A DNA stretch of 64,000 nucleotides from Fonsecaea monophora (lineage: Eukaryota > Ascomycota > Eurotiomycetes > Chaetothyriales > Herpotrichiellaceae). The position numbers and the translations under genes were made by a program. The stretch lies in assembly GCF_001642475.1 (NCBI RefSeq), contig NW_019173997.1, positions 62,001-126,000 on the forward strand. The letters are read 5' to 3'. Shown here piece by piece: positions 54,254 through 64,000 of the stretch; position 1 is the first letter of the stretch, and each line of letters starts with the position of its first letter. The notes beneath the pieces are model-generated. The model saw nothing but the letters and a program-made list of their open reading frames with translations, did not search any database and was not told the origin of the DNA.

Positions 54254-56314
54254 ATGACCGAGGTCACTCCTCAGAAACGGGTTCTGCCCGCCCGTGACAG
54301 ACGAGAGCTGGTCTCAAAACGAAGAGTGTCCTCGCCTGCGCGACCTTCTGCTCCTGTATCCGCGGCCACTCCCACTCCGCGCAGACAACCCTCCGCTGTC
54401 GCCTCAGAACCCCGCCAGAAGCGGCCGTACAAGAAAAGAGACAGTCTCGTTCGGGTTCAGACTCCAGTCTCGGTTTCGCGCTCATCTCCCTCGATTTCCG
54501 TCGCGGAAGATGCCTTGCCCTCTCGCATTGATGCGAACCAGCCGCTCCCTACGGCAAAACAGAAACAATCCTCCGGTCTGTCTGTGCATGAATATCAATC
54601 GATTGCGGAGAGCGCAGTCCTTGCCGCATCCCTGCACCGTTCTCGTATGCAGTGGCTTTACAACGGGATATTTCAAAAATACTGGGTCAAACCTGTCAAG
54701 CGGAAGGGTGTGATCGAGGCTCCCCCTAATAACCCCGATGCCAAAACGATGCAAAGGCTGGGTGCTGCTACTGTGACGATTGAGCCTCACACATTTGATG
54801 TGGTTTTCTACACAGTTCGCGATCCGGCGGCTCCTCCGCCATTCCCACGCCATCCAAATCAACATACCATCAAGCACATGGCTCCTCCTCCGCCTCCACC
54901 GCCACCATCTGCTTCTGCATATCCCAGTTATCCTCCTGTTGCTCCGTATAACCAGGCTCAACGACCGCATCCACCTCCATCTTCTGTGTCACCATCGCCA
55001 TCCACGTCAGCTGCGCATCCAGCCTTCAATCCTCTAGCCCCGCTTACAGATACTCCGCCCTCGGCAGCTCTGTCCCCTTCCAATACGGGGCCTCCTCCGA
55101 TCCAGTTCAAACAAGAGAAGGAGTCAAGACACAGTCCTGCTGCATTCCCATCACACACACCGCCAGCCCAACCCCACCATGAACAATCTCTGACGCCGCG
55201 TCCGGACTCAAAGTCCAATCCACCTTCAGGAGGGAGGAGCAGCGCGACAGATCCAGTTATACAAATGCTGGCCGCACGAGCAGCGTCTGATCCTCAGTTG
55301 AAGGAGCTGATGAAGATTGTGGCAACTTCAATGGCTTCACCTGAACAATTAAAAGAGTTCCAGGCTCACATCGACGAATTTAATGAAGTAATCCGGCGGC
55401 AGGAGGTAGAGCGGCTTTCCAAAAGCGAAGCGCGGCCACCAAGCCAGCCGCCGTCCACGCCGACGATTGCAGAACCCCCAAGTCAACCGGCCTTGGAGCC
55501 CCAACCTACTGCTCCGAGTCCTGCACCTCCAGGACTGCCGTCAAATCCCTCTCCTGCAACAGCACCCGGGCGATCATCAACGTACAATCCTCCACCGTCA
55601 CAGCCACGTCAGCATCCGAACAATGCTTCCCGTGGTCCTCCTCCTGCAGGTCCACCACTCGGACCTAACACATTACCAGGAGTGATGCACACATTTCCAC
55701 ATGCTCCGCCACCAGTTGGGCGTGGGGCCCCAACGGGAGGCTACATTGGGTACCATCCTCAGCCGCAGCCGCCACCACCACCTCCCCCAGCTCGACCTGA
55801 GCCCTTCATCAAGCACATTGTAATGGAGATTACCAGCGTACCGTCTGGGAACCAGACTGCGTGTTCGGATAGATGGCTCTTTCCCGAGTATGCCGTCTTG
55901 GAGATACGTCCGGGAGGTTTAGAGATGGTTTGCTCGTGGTTAGTGGAACGCAAGGGCTCCGAGATCACGGCGAGCGGCGAGCCTGCAAGAGAAAAGAGCG
56001 AGATTGGAGGCAAGTGGCTGGCGGAGCAGGAGTATTATCAGCCAGTGACCATGAGCATCAAGGCACTAAATCACCGGACGATAGAGACGATCGCCAAAGC
56101 AGCGAAGATCTTGCCGGTCGTGCAGGAACACATGAAGGAAGTGATGAGCAAAAAGCAACGGGCGCCGGTGGAGTATCTGGTGCACCAGCTGCCACGCGAA
56201 AGGGCCCATGTGGGTGCAGACAGCACCGAGTCTGGGTTTGTGGATAGCGGCGTGGACCTTGGCAGTGATTCAGCATCTGAAGACGACGAATTGAAGGATG
56301 TCTACGGAATATGA
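54254..56314 (+). CDS. SWC3: SWR1 complex subunit, Swc3-like
   Basis: Intronless, 686 residues. A basic Arg/Lys/Pro-rich N-terminus (KRPYKKRDS) is followed by the conserved block EYQSIAESAVLAASLHRSR, WLYNGIFQKYWVKP and KKG-type linker with GVIEAPPNN (~111-160), which I recognise as the Swc3 family signature. A C-terminal block (KHIVMEITSVPSGNQTACSDRW and LEIRPGGLEMVCSWLVER, ~515-570) is also conserved-looking. The middle ~330 residues are Pro-rich, low-complexity. Swc3 is a nuclear subunit of the SWR1 remodeller that deposits histone H2A.Z. Assignment is by memory of the family pattern. Confidence 0.75.
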   Translation: MTEVTPQKRVLPARDRRELVSKRRVSSPARPSAPVSAATPTPRRQPSAVASEPRQKRPYKKRDSLVRVQTPVSVSRSSPSISVAEDALPSRIDANQPLPTAKQKQSSGLSVHEYQSIAESAVLAASLHRSRMQWLYNGIFQKYWVKPVKRKGVIEAPPNNPDAKTMQRLGAATVTIEPHTFDVVFYTVRDPAAPPPFPRHPNQHTIKHMAPPPPPPPPSASAYPSYPPVAPYNQAQRPHPPPSSVSPSPSTSAAHPAFNPLAPLTDTPPSAALSPSNTGPPPIQFKQEKESRHSPAAFPSHTPPAQPHHEQSLTPRPDSKSNPPSGGRSSATDPVIQMLAARAASDPQLKELMKIVATSMASPEQLKEFQAHIDEFNEVIRRQEVERLSKSEARPPSQPPSTPTIAEPPSQPALEPQPTAPSPAPPGLPSNPSPATAPGRSSTYNPPPSQPRQHPNNASRGPPPAGPPLGPNTLPGVMHTFPHAPPPVGRGAPTGGYIGYHPQPQPPPPPPPARPEPFIKHIVMEITSVPSGNQTACSDRWLFPEYAVLEIRPGGLEMVCSWLVERKGSEITASGEPAREKSEIGGKWLAEQEYYQPVTMSIKALNHRTIETIAKAAKILPVVQEHMKEVMSKKQRAPVEYLVHQLPRERAHVGADSTESGFVDSGVDLGSDSASEDDELKDVYGI

Positions 56315-57423
56315 AGTGCCGGGTCGGTAAACGAGAAGACAGGGAGGGGTTCAGATGGATCATATGCGGCCGCTTTAATTCGATTGGGCCAGCACCCATT
56401 ACAAGGACTCTGATAGCGACTGTAGATCCCGAGTATTCCAAGGCTAGACTGGCATATGTACTGCTACCCGACCGGGAGCCTGCTGGGGCGATGGATTCAG
56501 AGCGGTCACTAAGATCAGACCACGAAACGGGTTCTCGTTTGACTTTTCCCCGGCGCACTTTTCGTGAGTGATGTGTACAAGAAGGAAACTTCAGCAAGGT
56601 ATACAAGTACTGGTGGAATCGTGGCATACAAGTACAGTAGGTTGCCAGGTGTAGTAAAGTACAAAATTCGAAAAGGCGCATGTGCGGGCGTCTGAATCAC
56701 ACGTGACTCGGTCAGATTCAAGGTCGCCGTCCATTCAAAGTCTCGGTTCATCGCTGCTCAACAACTCAACCACCCTCACAATTGTTCTTCCACCACCCTC
56801 ATCAAAGTCAAAAGGAACAAGGACAAGACGGGAACAAAGGCTTACCAAGGCGAGTTCGGAAACAGAGCCGAGCAAGTTCTTTCCCTTCGCCATCCGACGA
56901 ACCCACGCTCCAACACTCGGACTCGAATCAGAGACCCTCACTCTGCCACCCCGCCCTCCCCCTGGTTCAGGGAATAAGACTCCTCGAAGGTGCTGTGGGA
57001 CGGAATTGAGAGCCGTGAGAAGAAGCTGCGAGAATATGTCATGGCGCGTTGAATAGTGGCTCGCGGAGTTTCTGGGGAGTTCATCCTACATACATCTGAC
57101 GACTTTACAACTGGCCGATTGCTGGGCCTTGTACCGGCCGCCTTGTCTAACCAACCACATTGCCGTGTTACCAACCCCTGGGTCCCATCAAGCTCTGTGG
57201 CGCACGTCTGGCTGTCCGGCACCACCAGCACTCTATCCAGGGCTTACGCCATTATTGGTCCCTCTATCATATCCGACAAGCTCACCACAAGTTGGTACCC
57301 CCGGGCTCTCTATCGCTTTCCCCTCGACCGTCGCCGTTTCTTCGTTGCTGTACCTTCCGAGCCGCGCCACTTGTACGCTCTGGATCATCATTTTCCTAGT
57401 CTTGCTATGCATCTTTCTTTCAC
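56315..57423. promoter_or_regulatory. Upstream region of the SIP1-like gene
   Basis: 1.1 kb with no supported gene. An out-of-frame ATG at 57407 begins a short frame ending at 57499 that overlaps the SIP1-like start. TACAAGTAC repeats near 56602-56636. Confidence 0.5.
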
Positions 57424-60400
57424 ATGTCGCTCTCCAATCTCGCCATTCCTTCTTCCTCTCCCTCCCACGCCTCTCCTCCTGCGAAGCCGACCCAGATAAA
57501 GTTCTATCGTCCTGCGCAAATGGCCCTTTTCGCCAAACTGGCAACATATCCTCCACTGGCCCAGGTTACGGTCGTCCCTCCGACAAGAGACAAAGTAAGT
57601 CCCCCGTTCCTTTCCCACAACTTGTTTCGTCCTCAGTAGGGCAGAGCCTGGCGAATATCATTCGACGGTCGCTCCGAAACATGCGTGGTCATGACGTCTC
57701 TTCTGACACATGATTCCTCCACCTCGTGTCCGTCGCATTAACATCTAGCGTAGTTCAACTTCACAGTCGTTCTTGAGTCCTCAAAATCACTGCCGGAAAG
57801 GCCGTGGGAGGTTTCAATATGGTACGATCACGCTAGCTACACTGGGACCAAGGCTCCCTGGCACGCACTCGATCTCAAATTAGTCGACACCACTCCGGCG
57901 GTTCTTTATGACGATTCTCAGACGGATAATTACCGCTACACATTTTCTGGAGATCTCGACAGCCCCTTCGTCTCGGCCGACAGAACTTACAAGGGTCGAA
58001 GAGTTCCGTTTACTGTTCGCTATCGAGTTGATCCCGATTCGGAATGGTCCTGGGTCTATCACAATTTCGGCATCCGCGATGGTGAACTCATTCTACAACC
58101 TCCCGTTGACCCCACCTTCCTCGGCGCATCGCCAGTTGAAGTCGGCGAAGGTTGGATTCTTAGGAAAACCCCAAGCGATGCGCCAGAAGCGCGTCTCTAT
58201 ACGATTGAGTCAGCTCTCCCGATCCCTTCCCCAACCGAAGGAAATACCACAATCGAATCACTTGTCTTGGGCAGAGTAACTCAACTCTGCCGGTGGTTTG
58301 CATTGGTACGGATATGGGAACCATGGTTTGCCCCGCGGCATGGCGAGCATCAACTGCATCTATCGGAACCGGCGATATTGCTCTCGTTTCTGAGGTGCGA
58401 TGGTCTTCATGTCGTCATCTTAGCAATCAACGGAATCGACGACGTCCTTACTCAGTTCGGGTCAACACGGGAAGGCGAGATTGTGGTCCAAGCGAGAAAT
58501 GATTCCGGGCGGGATCGCAAGTTCAAGCTCCTGGCAGCCACGGCGTGGAAATTCGAAATCGCAAATGCTGCCGTCATGTACGAGATGCGAAAACTAGTTC
58601 GACAGTCAGCAGCCTATCAGCAAAACCTTGAACGACTGGAGCAGCTGCCAAAGAGTATCAGGTCGGAGTCGCTTGACTCGGACACTGTTTTGGTCAATAA
58701 CAACGATCCCTCGTCGCGCCAACCACAGGTAAATCCACAGTGGTTGGCAAGTTGGTACGACAGCCTGGCATACTGCACATGGAACTCCCTCGGGCAGGAC
58801 CTGAACGCCGAAAAGATTATGGCAGGGCTGGATTCGCTTGCGAAACACCAGATTTACATCTCAACCTTGATCATCGACGACAACTGGCAGTCCCTTGACG
58901 GCACTCAAGGGGCGACGGACCAGTTCCATCGAGGGTGGAAAGACTTCGAGGCCAACCCTCTAGGATTCCCTGACGGACTCAAATCTTCGATAGACAAGAT
59001 CAAAGAGACTCATCCCACGGTACGCGACATTGCTGTTTGGCACGCCTTGATGGGATACTGGGGCGGGATCTCTCCCGAGGGCGCTATCGCGAAGAAGTAT
59101 AAAACTCTCGAGGTCACATTCCGTGACGGAACCCCAATGGCTGGACGTAAGCTCACCATTCACCCGGACGACATCTTCAGAATGTACGACGACTTTTACA
59201 GCTTCCTGTCCAATTCAGGGGTCACTGGCGTCAAGACTGATGTTCAATTTTCGCTTGATCTTCTAGCGAACACATCTGATCGACGGTCATTTACCAACGC
59301 CTATCAGTCTGCCTGGACTCAGGCACATCTACGCCATCTTTCTGGAAAAGCTATCTCATGCATGTCGATGATTCCACAAATTCTCTTCCACAGCTTCCTT
59401 CCCACGACGACACCAAGAATTCTCCTTCGCAACAGTGACGATTTCTTTCCTGATGTTCCGACATCCCATGCTTGGCACGTGTTTGTCAATGCGCACAATG
59501 CTCTATTCACCCAGCATCTGAACATTCTTCCTGATTGGGACATGTTTCAATCGAGTCATCCGTACAGTGGTTTCCACGCTGCGGCACGTTGTGTCTCTGG
59601 TGGACCTATCTATATCACGGATACCCCGGGTGAGCACGATGTGGACTTGATTCATCAGATGACCGCGCTTAATCCGCAAGGACAGACGGTCATATTGCGC
59701 CCCAGCTGCGTTGGCAAGACCATGGGCGTCTACGACAAGTACGACGAGAAGGGAGTACTGAAAATTGGTGTCTACGACGGCCGGTCCGACGTCGGTTCGG
59801 GGATGTTGGGCGTTTTCAACATCGCCGAATCGGAGATCAGCTTCATCCTCCCCATTACAAAGTTCCCAGGCGTGAATGCACCCGCTTCGGCGGATGGAGC
59901 AACACAGATTTCAAGTAGAAAATGGATCGTCCGCTCACATATGTCAAAACGCATCACCGCTCCAATTCACCCATCCGATCCGATCCGAGCAGACACCTTG
60001 CTTCAGTGCACGTTAGCCCCGCGAGGGTACGACGTTTGGACGTCCCTCCCTGTGCACACGTTTCGTCTCCCAGTCTCGAATCTGGAAGTCGACGTGGCTG
60101 TGCTGGGTCTTCTGGGCAAATTCACAGGCGCATGTGCGATTGTGGAATCAAGCTTCAACCATTCTGAGGTTGATGCCGATACTACCCCTCATCGACTCAA
60201 GATACACGTGCAATTAAAGGCGCTCGGTGTCCTCGGCATTTGGATATCCGACGTCCAGTCTCGGCAGCGCAAGGTGGAAGACATGATGGTCATGGTTCAA
60301 GGAAAGGCTGTGCCACAACATGTCATTGGATTTAATGCAGACCATGGACCTGAGGGAAGTGGGGTTCTTGAGATCAACATTGCCTCAGCATGGAAGGAGA

Positions 60401-60456
60401 TGGAGCTAGAGCCTGGGTGGAGCAACGAGGTCGGTGTCGACGTGTTTCTGCAGTGA
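57424..60456 (+). CDS. Raffinose synthase / SIP1-type GH36-like protein
   Basis: Two exons, 57424-57594 and 57754-60456, with a 159-nt intron (GT..GCGTAG) joining phase 0; 957 residues. The catalytic half contains STLIIDDNWQSLDG, AVWHALMGYWGGI, GVKTDVQFSLDL (likely nucleophile Asp ~553), RNSDDFFPDVP, NILPDWDMFQSSHPYSGFHAAARC and SGGPIYITDTPG, the typical blocks of the raffinose synthase/seed-imbibition family within clan GH-D. In plants these make or hydrolyse raffinose-family sugars; the fungal members are mostly uncharacterised and may be alpha-galactosidase-like. No signal peptide, so intracellular. The exon-1 start is the first in-frame ATG after a stop. Confidence 0.88.
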
Positions 60457-61995
60457 CTACCGACCTCTTTATGGTTTTAGAAAAGAGAAGGGAATAGGGG
60501 CGGCGGAGCTGAAACATCTAATCCAGTATTGGAGGTTTCGGACACTTCGATAAACAAGTCGATGCTTGTCTTCCGGCCAACCTCGAGAAGCGCATTTTAT
60601 CGTCAAATTGTTGGATGGGGTATCGCCAGCTTTTTGAGGGACAGCGCGATTCTCAGCATTCCTCCCGGGCGCTAACACACCACTTCATTGTTTTTTAAGT
60701 CTGGGGTTGGTTTTGCACGCAACACTACACATTTTTCGCTATATATTTCTGTCCAGAACGACTGAGATGTTTCGAATGGACCCGGTTTTCCTGGAAGAAG
60801 TCATATACGTTGCTTCAACTTTACCATACAAAAGCGCGCAGCACCATGATATCACGAAATGAATTGAGGAAATGTTGTGAAATGTCAGGGAAACGGGGAG
60901 CATAGAGACCCGTGTCAGCAAGTTTGATGAAAGGAGGAGAGGACCGTATACGAAGCCAGCTATGAGCAAGGGAAAATTTATGCCGCATGAAAATGTCAAG
61001 CATGGCGCTACGTATCTGGGAGAGCAAAAGGGTTTACTTGGACGAACAGCACTGCAGCCGCCAGCCAGCAGCGTGGCGGCTTGTCATGACGGAACGTACG
61101 TCGGATAGAGTGAATAGATAGATAGACAGACAGGAAGCATAGAATGCCAGAGAGAGACAGAGAATCACAAGCAGACGACGAGTCTTGTAGGGACCAGAAA
61201 ATGGTATAATGCAGAAAAGTTGAGCGTCGCGCGCATAAGTAGGTGAAGTGAGTGAAGTGACTAGATGCTTGGTGTGATATATCCATATCTATATCACTAT
61301 CTTTATCCCTGTCCCGGTGTGCCCGCGTTGCCCCCTGCCCGCGGTATCGTATCGCATCGCATCTCAGTGGCAGAAAAGGCATGGGGAGGCGCGTGGATTT
61401 CGTGGACGTGGTGGAAAGGAGATGAGAAGGGCGGGAATGGATCGAAATCAACGGAAAGAGTATCTGATCTGATCTGGTATCGAGCATACAAACCACCAGC
61501 CAGCCAGCCAACCAGCCAGCCAGTCCACGGGCAGTTTCAGTCACCGACCGAGTACGAGGGACGTACATATGCATGTTTTTACGTTGGTTTGCATGTGTGT
61601 ATATTTCTAAAACGGCTCAAATGACCCCTACAAGTTGAGGGCCCTGGTAGAGACTAGGCCTCTCGGTATCAAGATATCAAGCGACGGGGTCACCCTGTCA
61701 CTGAAGCCACAGATATGGACCGCGGATTCGAGTTATCGAAAGGTCTCTAGGTCCCTTCCACTTTGCTCATTCCGTGACTTGAAAAGCCAAACTGGCCCCA
61801 GGTTTGTGGGGGGTGCCGTGTTGCTTCTATCAACCACGCCCTTCTGTAAAGGGTCAGGACTCCATGAACGCCATGATGTAGGACTTGATGTGTAGTTGAT
61901 GGGGGGCAATTCCAAGCGTAAAACAGCAACCAGTTCATGATTGATTGAAACAATTCCAACCTCCAGCAAGGTATGTAGGGCTCTAGCCCGCCTCT
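60457..61995. other. Convergent intergenic region with microsatellites
   Basis: 1.5 kb without a supported gene. It contains GATA/GACA-type repeats near 61118-61134 and GCCA repeats at ~61497-61523. Confidence 0.6.
61497..61523. repeat. Imperfect GCCA/AGCC microsatellite
   Basis: About six units with one interruption. Same repeat class as at 6994 and 34987. Confidence 0.8.
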
Positions 61996-62608
61996 TTATT
62001 TGTCGTCATAGAAGCCTTCTTTTTCCAGTCTCCGTCGCGCTTCTTCTAGAGCCCATGTTTGTATCCTAGAGCGTGAACAATAGCAAGTCAGTTCTCCATG
62101 GTAATATAAAAGGTTTGGTGCACGCAATGAGCCAGAAAGATGAATGGGAACATGGCTTCTCGCCCTCGGAGCCAGCCAGCAGGAGATCTTCATCCACCCT
62201 CCAATCACCAATAACCATTGACAGTCCGACAAGCTACAATCGGGCCACGAAAAGAAGCAGGAATTGCAAGGGTAATACATACGAGGTATCCTCTTTCATG
62301 GTATATGCTGCGACTGCCACGACCCAACTCGCCACAAACACCCACGCAAATCCCTCCCATCCTTCTTTTTCATATTTCTCTCCCGGTCTTTGACCCCAGA
62401 GCCACCCTGCCGGGGCATCAAAGTGGTCGTCATGTCCATGGGCGTCGCCATGGTGACTGGGATGAGTGTCTTGCCCACGGTGCTCATTGTGAGCGGTGGT
62501 TGCCGTGCGAATTGAGGGGCGGGCTAGGGTGAAGCGGGATGACGAGGTGGTAGAGGACAGAAGCGACGCCGACGGGCGCGCAAGGCGAGAGGGTAAACGA
62601 TGCAACAT
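61996..62608 (-). CDS. Mitochondrial complex I subunit, ESSS/NDUFB11-type
   Basis: Two exons, 62608-62283 and 62065-61996, with a 217-nt GT..AG intron; 131 residues. The N-terminal ~35 residues are Arg/Ser-rich without acids, a mitochondrial targeting sequence. A His/Asp-rich linker is followed by DAPAGWLWGQRPGEKYEKEGW and one membrane helix (FAWVFVASWVVAVAAYTM, ~87-104), then KEDTS and a charged tail ending EGFYDDK. The GWLWGxxPG..EGWE pattern just before a single helix is typical of the ESSS subunit of NADH:ubiquinone oxidoreductase. It sits in the inner membrane arm. The ATG at 62608 is the only start that gives a clean targeting peptide. Confidence 0.82.
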
Positions 62609-63654
62609 GCTGGCTGCGGTAACAAGTGATGCAGTTGCAGGTTTCACAGTTGACTGGAGGTCTGAGGGGAGGTGCCGAGAGCAGGGCGCGCCGGTCTGGA
62701 AGAAGAGCCGGCGGGGATCTTCTATTGCCTCGTCTCAGTATCGACGACAGAGAAGAGTATTCGAGTGAAGGACGGACCACGAGTCAACAGAGATGGGAAA
62801 CTGGGGGAGCTGGAAGCTGGAACGCGATCAAGCGAGGTGGTTGTGGTGGGTGAAAGAGTTGAGGTTGAGACCATCTGGCATGCCAAGCCTTGGGAGCTCC
62901 GAGTTGGAGAATCAAAATCTCGGATCTGCGGCATCGTCAACGTCAACCTCGTCGTCGACCCATGCACTGTGGCACTCTACCACAAACAGGAACTGCTTCC
63001 ATGGAAAGGATATACGCAAATAAACAACCACGCCCGTTCGTGCATTTCAGTCTTTCCATGACCTACACTAAAACACATGGCCCGCTACTAACCATCATGC
63101 TTTCCTCGTTGCTTCTTGGCTACTCGTGTCTTTGCTTTGCTTTGCTTTGCTTTGCTTTGCTTTGCTTTGCTTTGCTTCCCTTTCCTTCCCTTTGCTTGTG
63201 CTTTTTGCGGATACATTTAATGCCGTGTGCATGGAACCGGAGAACTCGAAGAATGGGAACAGCTGACCTCCCACACACGACTTCAATGCATAGGAGATCG
63301 CTGCCATAAGCCAAACTCCTCCATGAGAATCGTAAAAGAAAATAATGGAAAAAGCCGTCGACAATGCGTATCCATCACTAGGTCAGAAGTGCCCCCAAGG
63401 TCGTGCATTGCACGTTTCCCCCTTCCAGTTATTACAAGAATTCCTCGGTCTTGCTCTTGTCCTTGTCCTAAGTCCTTCCCGCTTTTGCTTTTTTTGTGTC
63501 CAACGATCACTCCCTCCCAATGCTGATAAACGACATGCGCCGTTCCCATGCATCCAATTCGATAGTCCGAGCTTTCGTCATAAACGCCATGCCATCGTAC
63601 TGTACAAATGCTCCACAAGAAATCAAAGGGGAAACCCAATATTGTTTCCCCATC
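62609..63654. other. Intergenic region, no gene seen
   Basis: About 1 kb between the complex I gene start and the last gene's 3' end, with a TTTGC array. Only short repeat-driven frames. Confidence 0.55.
63131..63175. repeat. TTTGC pentanucleotide microsatellite, nine copies
   Basis: Nine uninterrupted TTTGC units, followed by degenerate CCTTT repeats. Confidence 0.95.
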
Positions 63655-64000
63655 TCAGTTAGCTTCCACAACCTTTGTGAAATTTAAGGACGGTGAAATC
63701 TCGTGATCTGCCGATGCCTCCACCGTATCCAGGTAGCTATTTGCGCTCCTGCTCTTTGGGAGGCACGGCTTCCTCGACTCTGGACTGGGTGATGAGTTGG
63801 GCGGATCGAATATTTGCCGGAATACCGGCTCTTGGAATTTCTGTGGTGGCCGCTCCGGACTGAGCGACACCCCTTCGGCCCTGCGCACAATCTCTTTCAG
63901 GGCCCTTGTGATTACGCCAGCTCTCACCACCAGATCTCTCAAGTCCTGCGTGTCAAATGGGAGCTTGTCACGGTCACGCCCACGCCCCCGGCCCCGAATG
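63655..64000 (-). CDS. Unknown protein, C-terminal part (5' partial at window edge)
   Basis: The minus-strand frame is open from the window end and reads an Arg/Gly run (RGRGRGRDRD), then KLPFDTQDLRDLVVRAGVI and a helix TRALKEIVRRAEG, continuing as a Pro/Ser-rich tail to a stop at 63655. An alternative is a spliced end: an 86-nt intron at 63785-63870 (GTGTCG..CTCAT..CAG), phase 0, leading to SRVEEAVPPKEQERK and a stop at 63737. I cannot decide between them. No family recognised. Confidence 0.5.
   Translation of the reverse strand, partial: IRGRGRGRDRDKLPFDTQDLRDLVVRAGVITRALKEIVRRAEGVSLSPERPPQKFQEPVFRQIFDPPNSSPSPESRKPCLPKSRSANSYLDTVEASADHEISPSLNFTKVVEAN

Noticed and set aside
1..64000. tRNA, rRNA or CRISPR features
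   Set aside because: No tRNA B-box-like GTTCRANNC with a matching cloverleaf, no rRNA segment and no spaced direct-repeat array was seen by eye.

Overview
This window is nuclear DNA from a filamentous ascomycete (Pezizomycotina). The signs are short introns (mostly 48-65 nt) with GT..CTRAY..AG signals, three Zn2Cys6 regulators, a GPI-anchored Thr-rich wall protein, an Ayg1-type hydrolase, and fungal INO80 and SWR1 subunits. A black-yeast type lineage (Chaetothyriales, Eurotiomycetes) would fit, but that placement is inference only. I saw no rRNA, tRNA, CRISPR array or intact transposon. Twenty-four protein-coding genes (two cut by the window edges) and one clear pseudogene are supported.

Region by region. 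1-1.3 kb: end of a PAQR/haemolysin III-type membrane protein. 2-11.4 kb: a catabolic-looking group made of an allantoate-permease-type MFS transporter divergent from a Baeyer-Villiger-type flavin monooxygenase, then an FMN-dependent luciferase-like monooxygenase and a Zn2Cys6 regulator. 12-18.5 kb: a large F-box-like protein rich in zinc-cysteine clusters, a secreted Cys-containing protein and a GPI wall protein with Trp-Asp-Trp repeats. 18.5-21.4 kb: a gene-poor stretch carrying a palindromic TACCGAGTAC-like repeat. 21.4-23.4 kb: a second MFS transporter. 24-30.3 kb: a decayed GT2 glycosyltransferase, an Ayg1-like alpha/beta hydrolase, an EthD-like double-domain protein facing it tail to tail with a 22-nt gap, and an M20 amidohydrolase. 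30.8-36.8 kb: two Zn2Cys6 regulators flanking a secreted ferritin-like protein.

37-56 kb is housekeeping in character and rich in chromatin and ubiquitin functions: an Ies1-like INO80 subunit, a bZIP factor, a SNF2-RING protein of the SHPRH/Irc20 type, an F-box protein, an ABHD12-like hydrolase and a Swc3-like SWR1 subunit. 57.4-60.5 kb encodes a raffinose-synthase/SIP1-type GH36-like protein. 62 kb encodes a small complex I subunit of the ESSS/NDUFB11 type, and the window ends inside another gene on the minus strand.

Many genes needed splice reconstruction by eye. Exon positions are given where I worked them out and kept the reading frame across junctions. No database search was possible, so family names rest on recognised motifs and on overall sequence resemblance.
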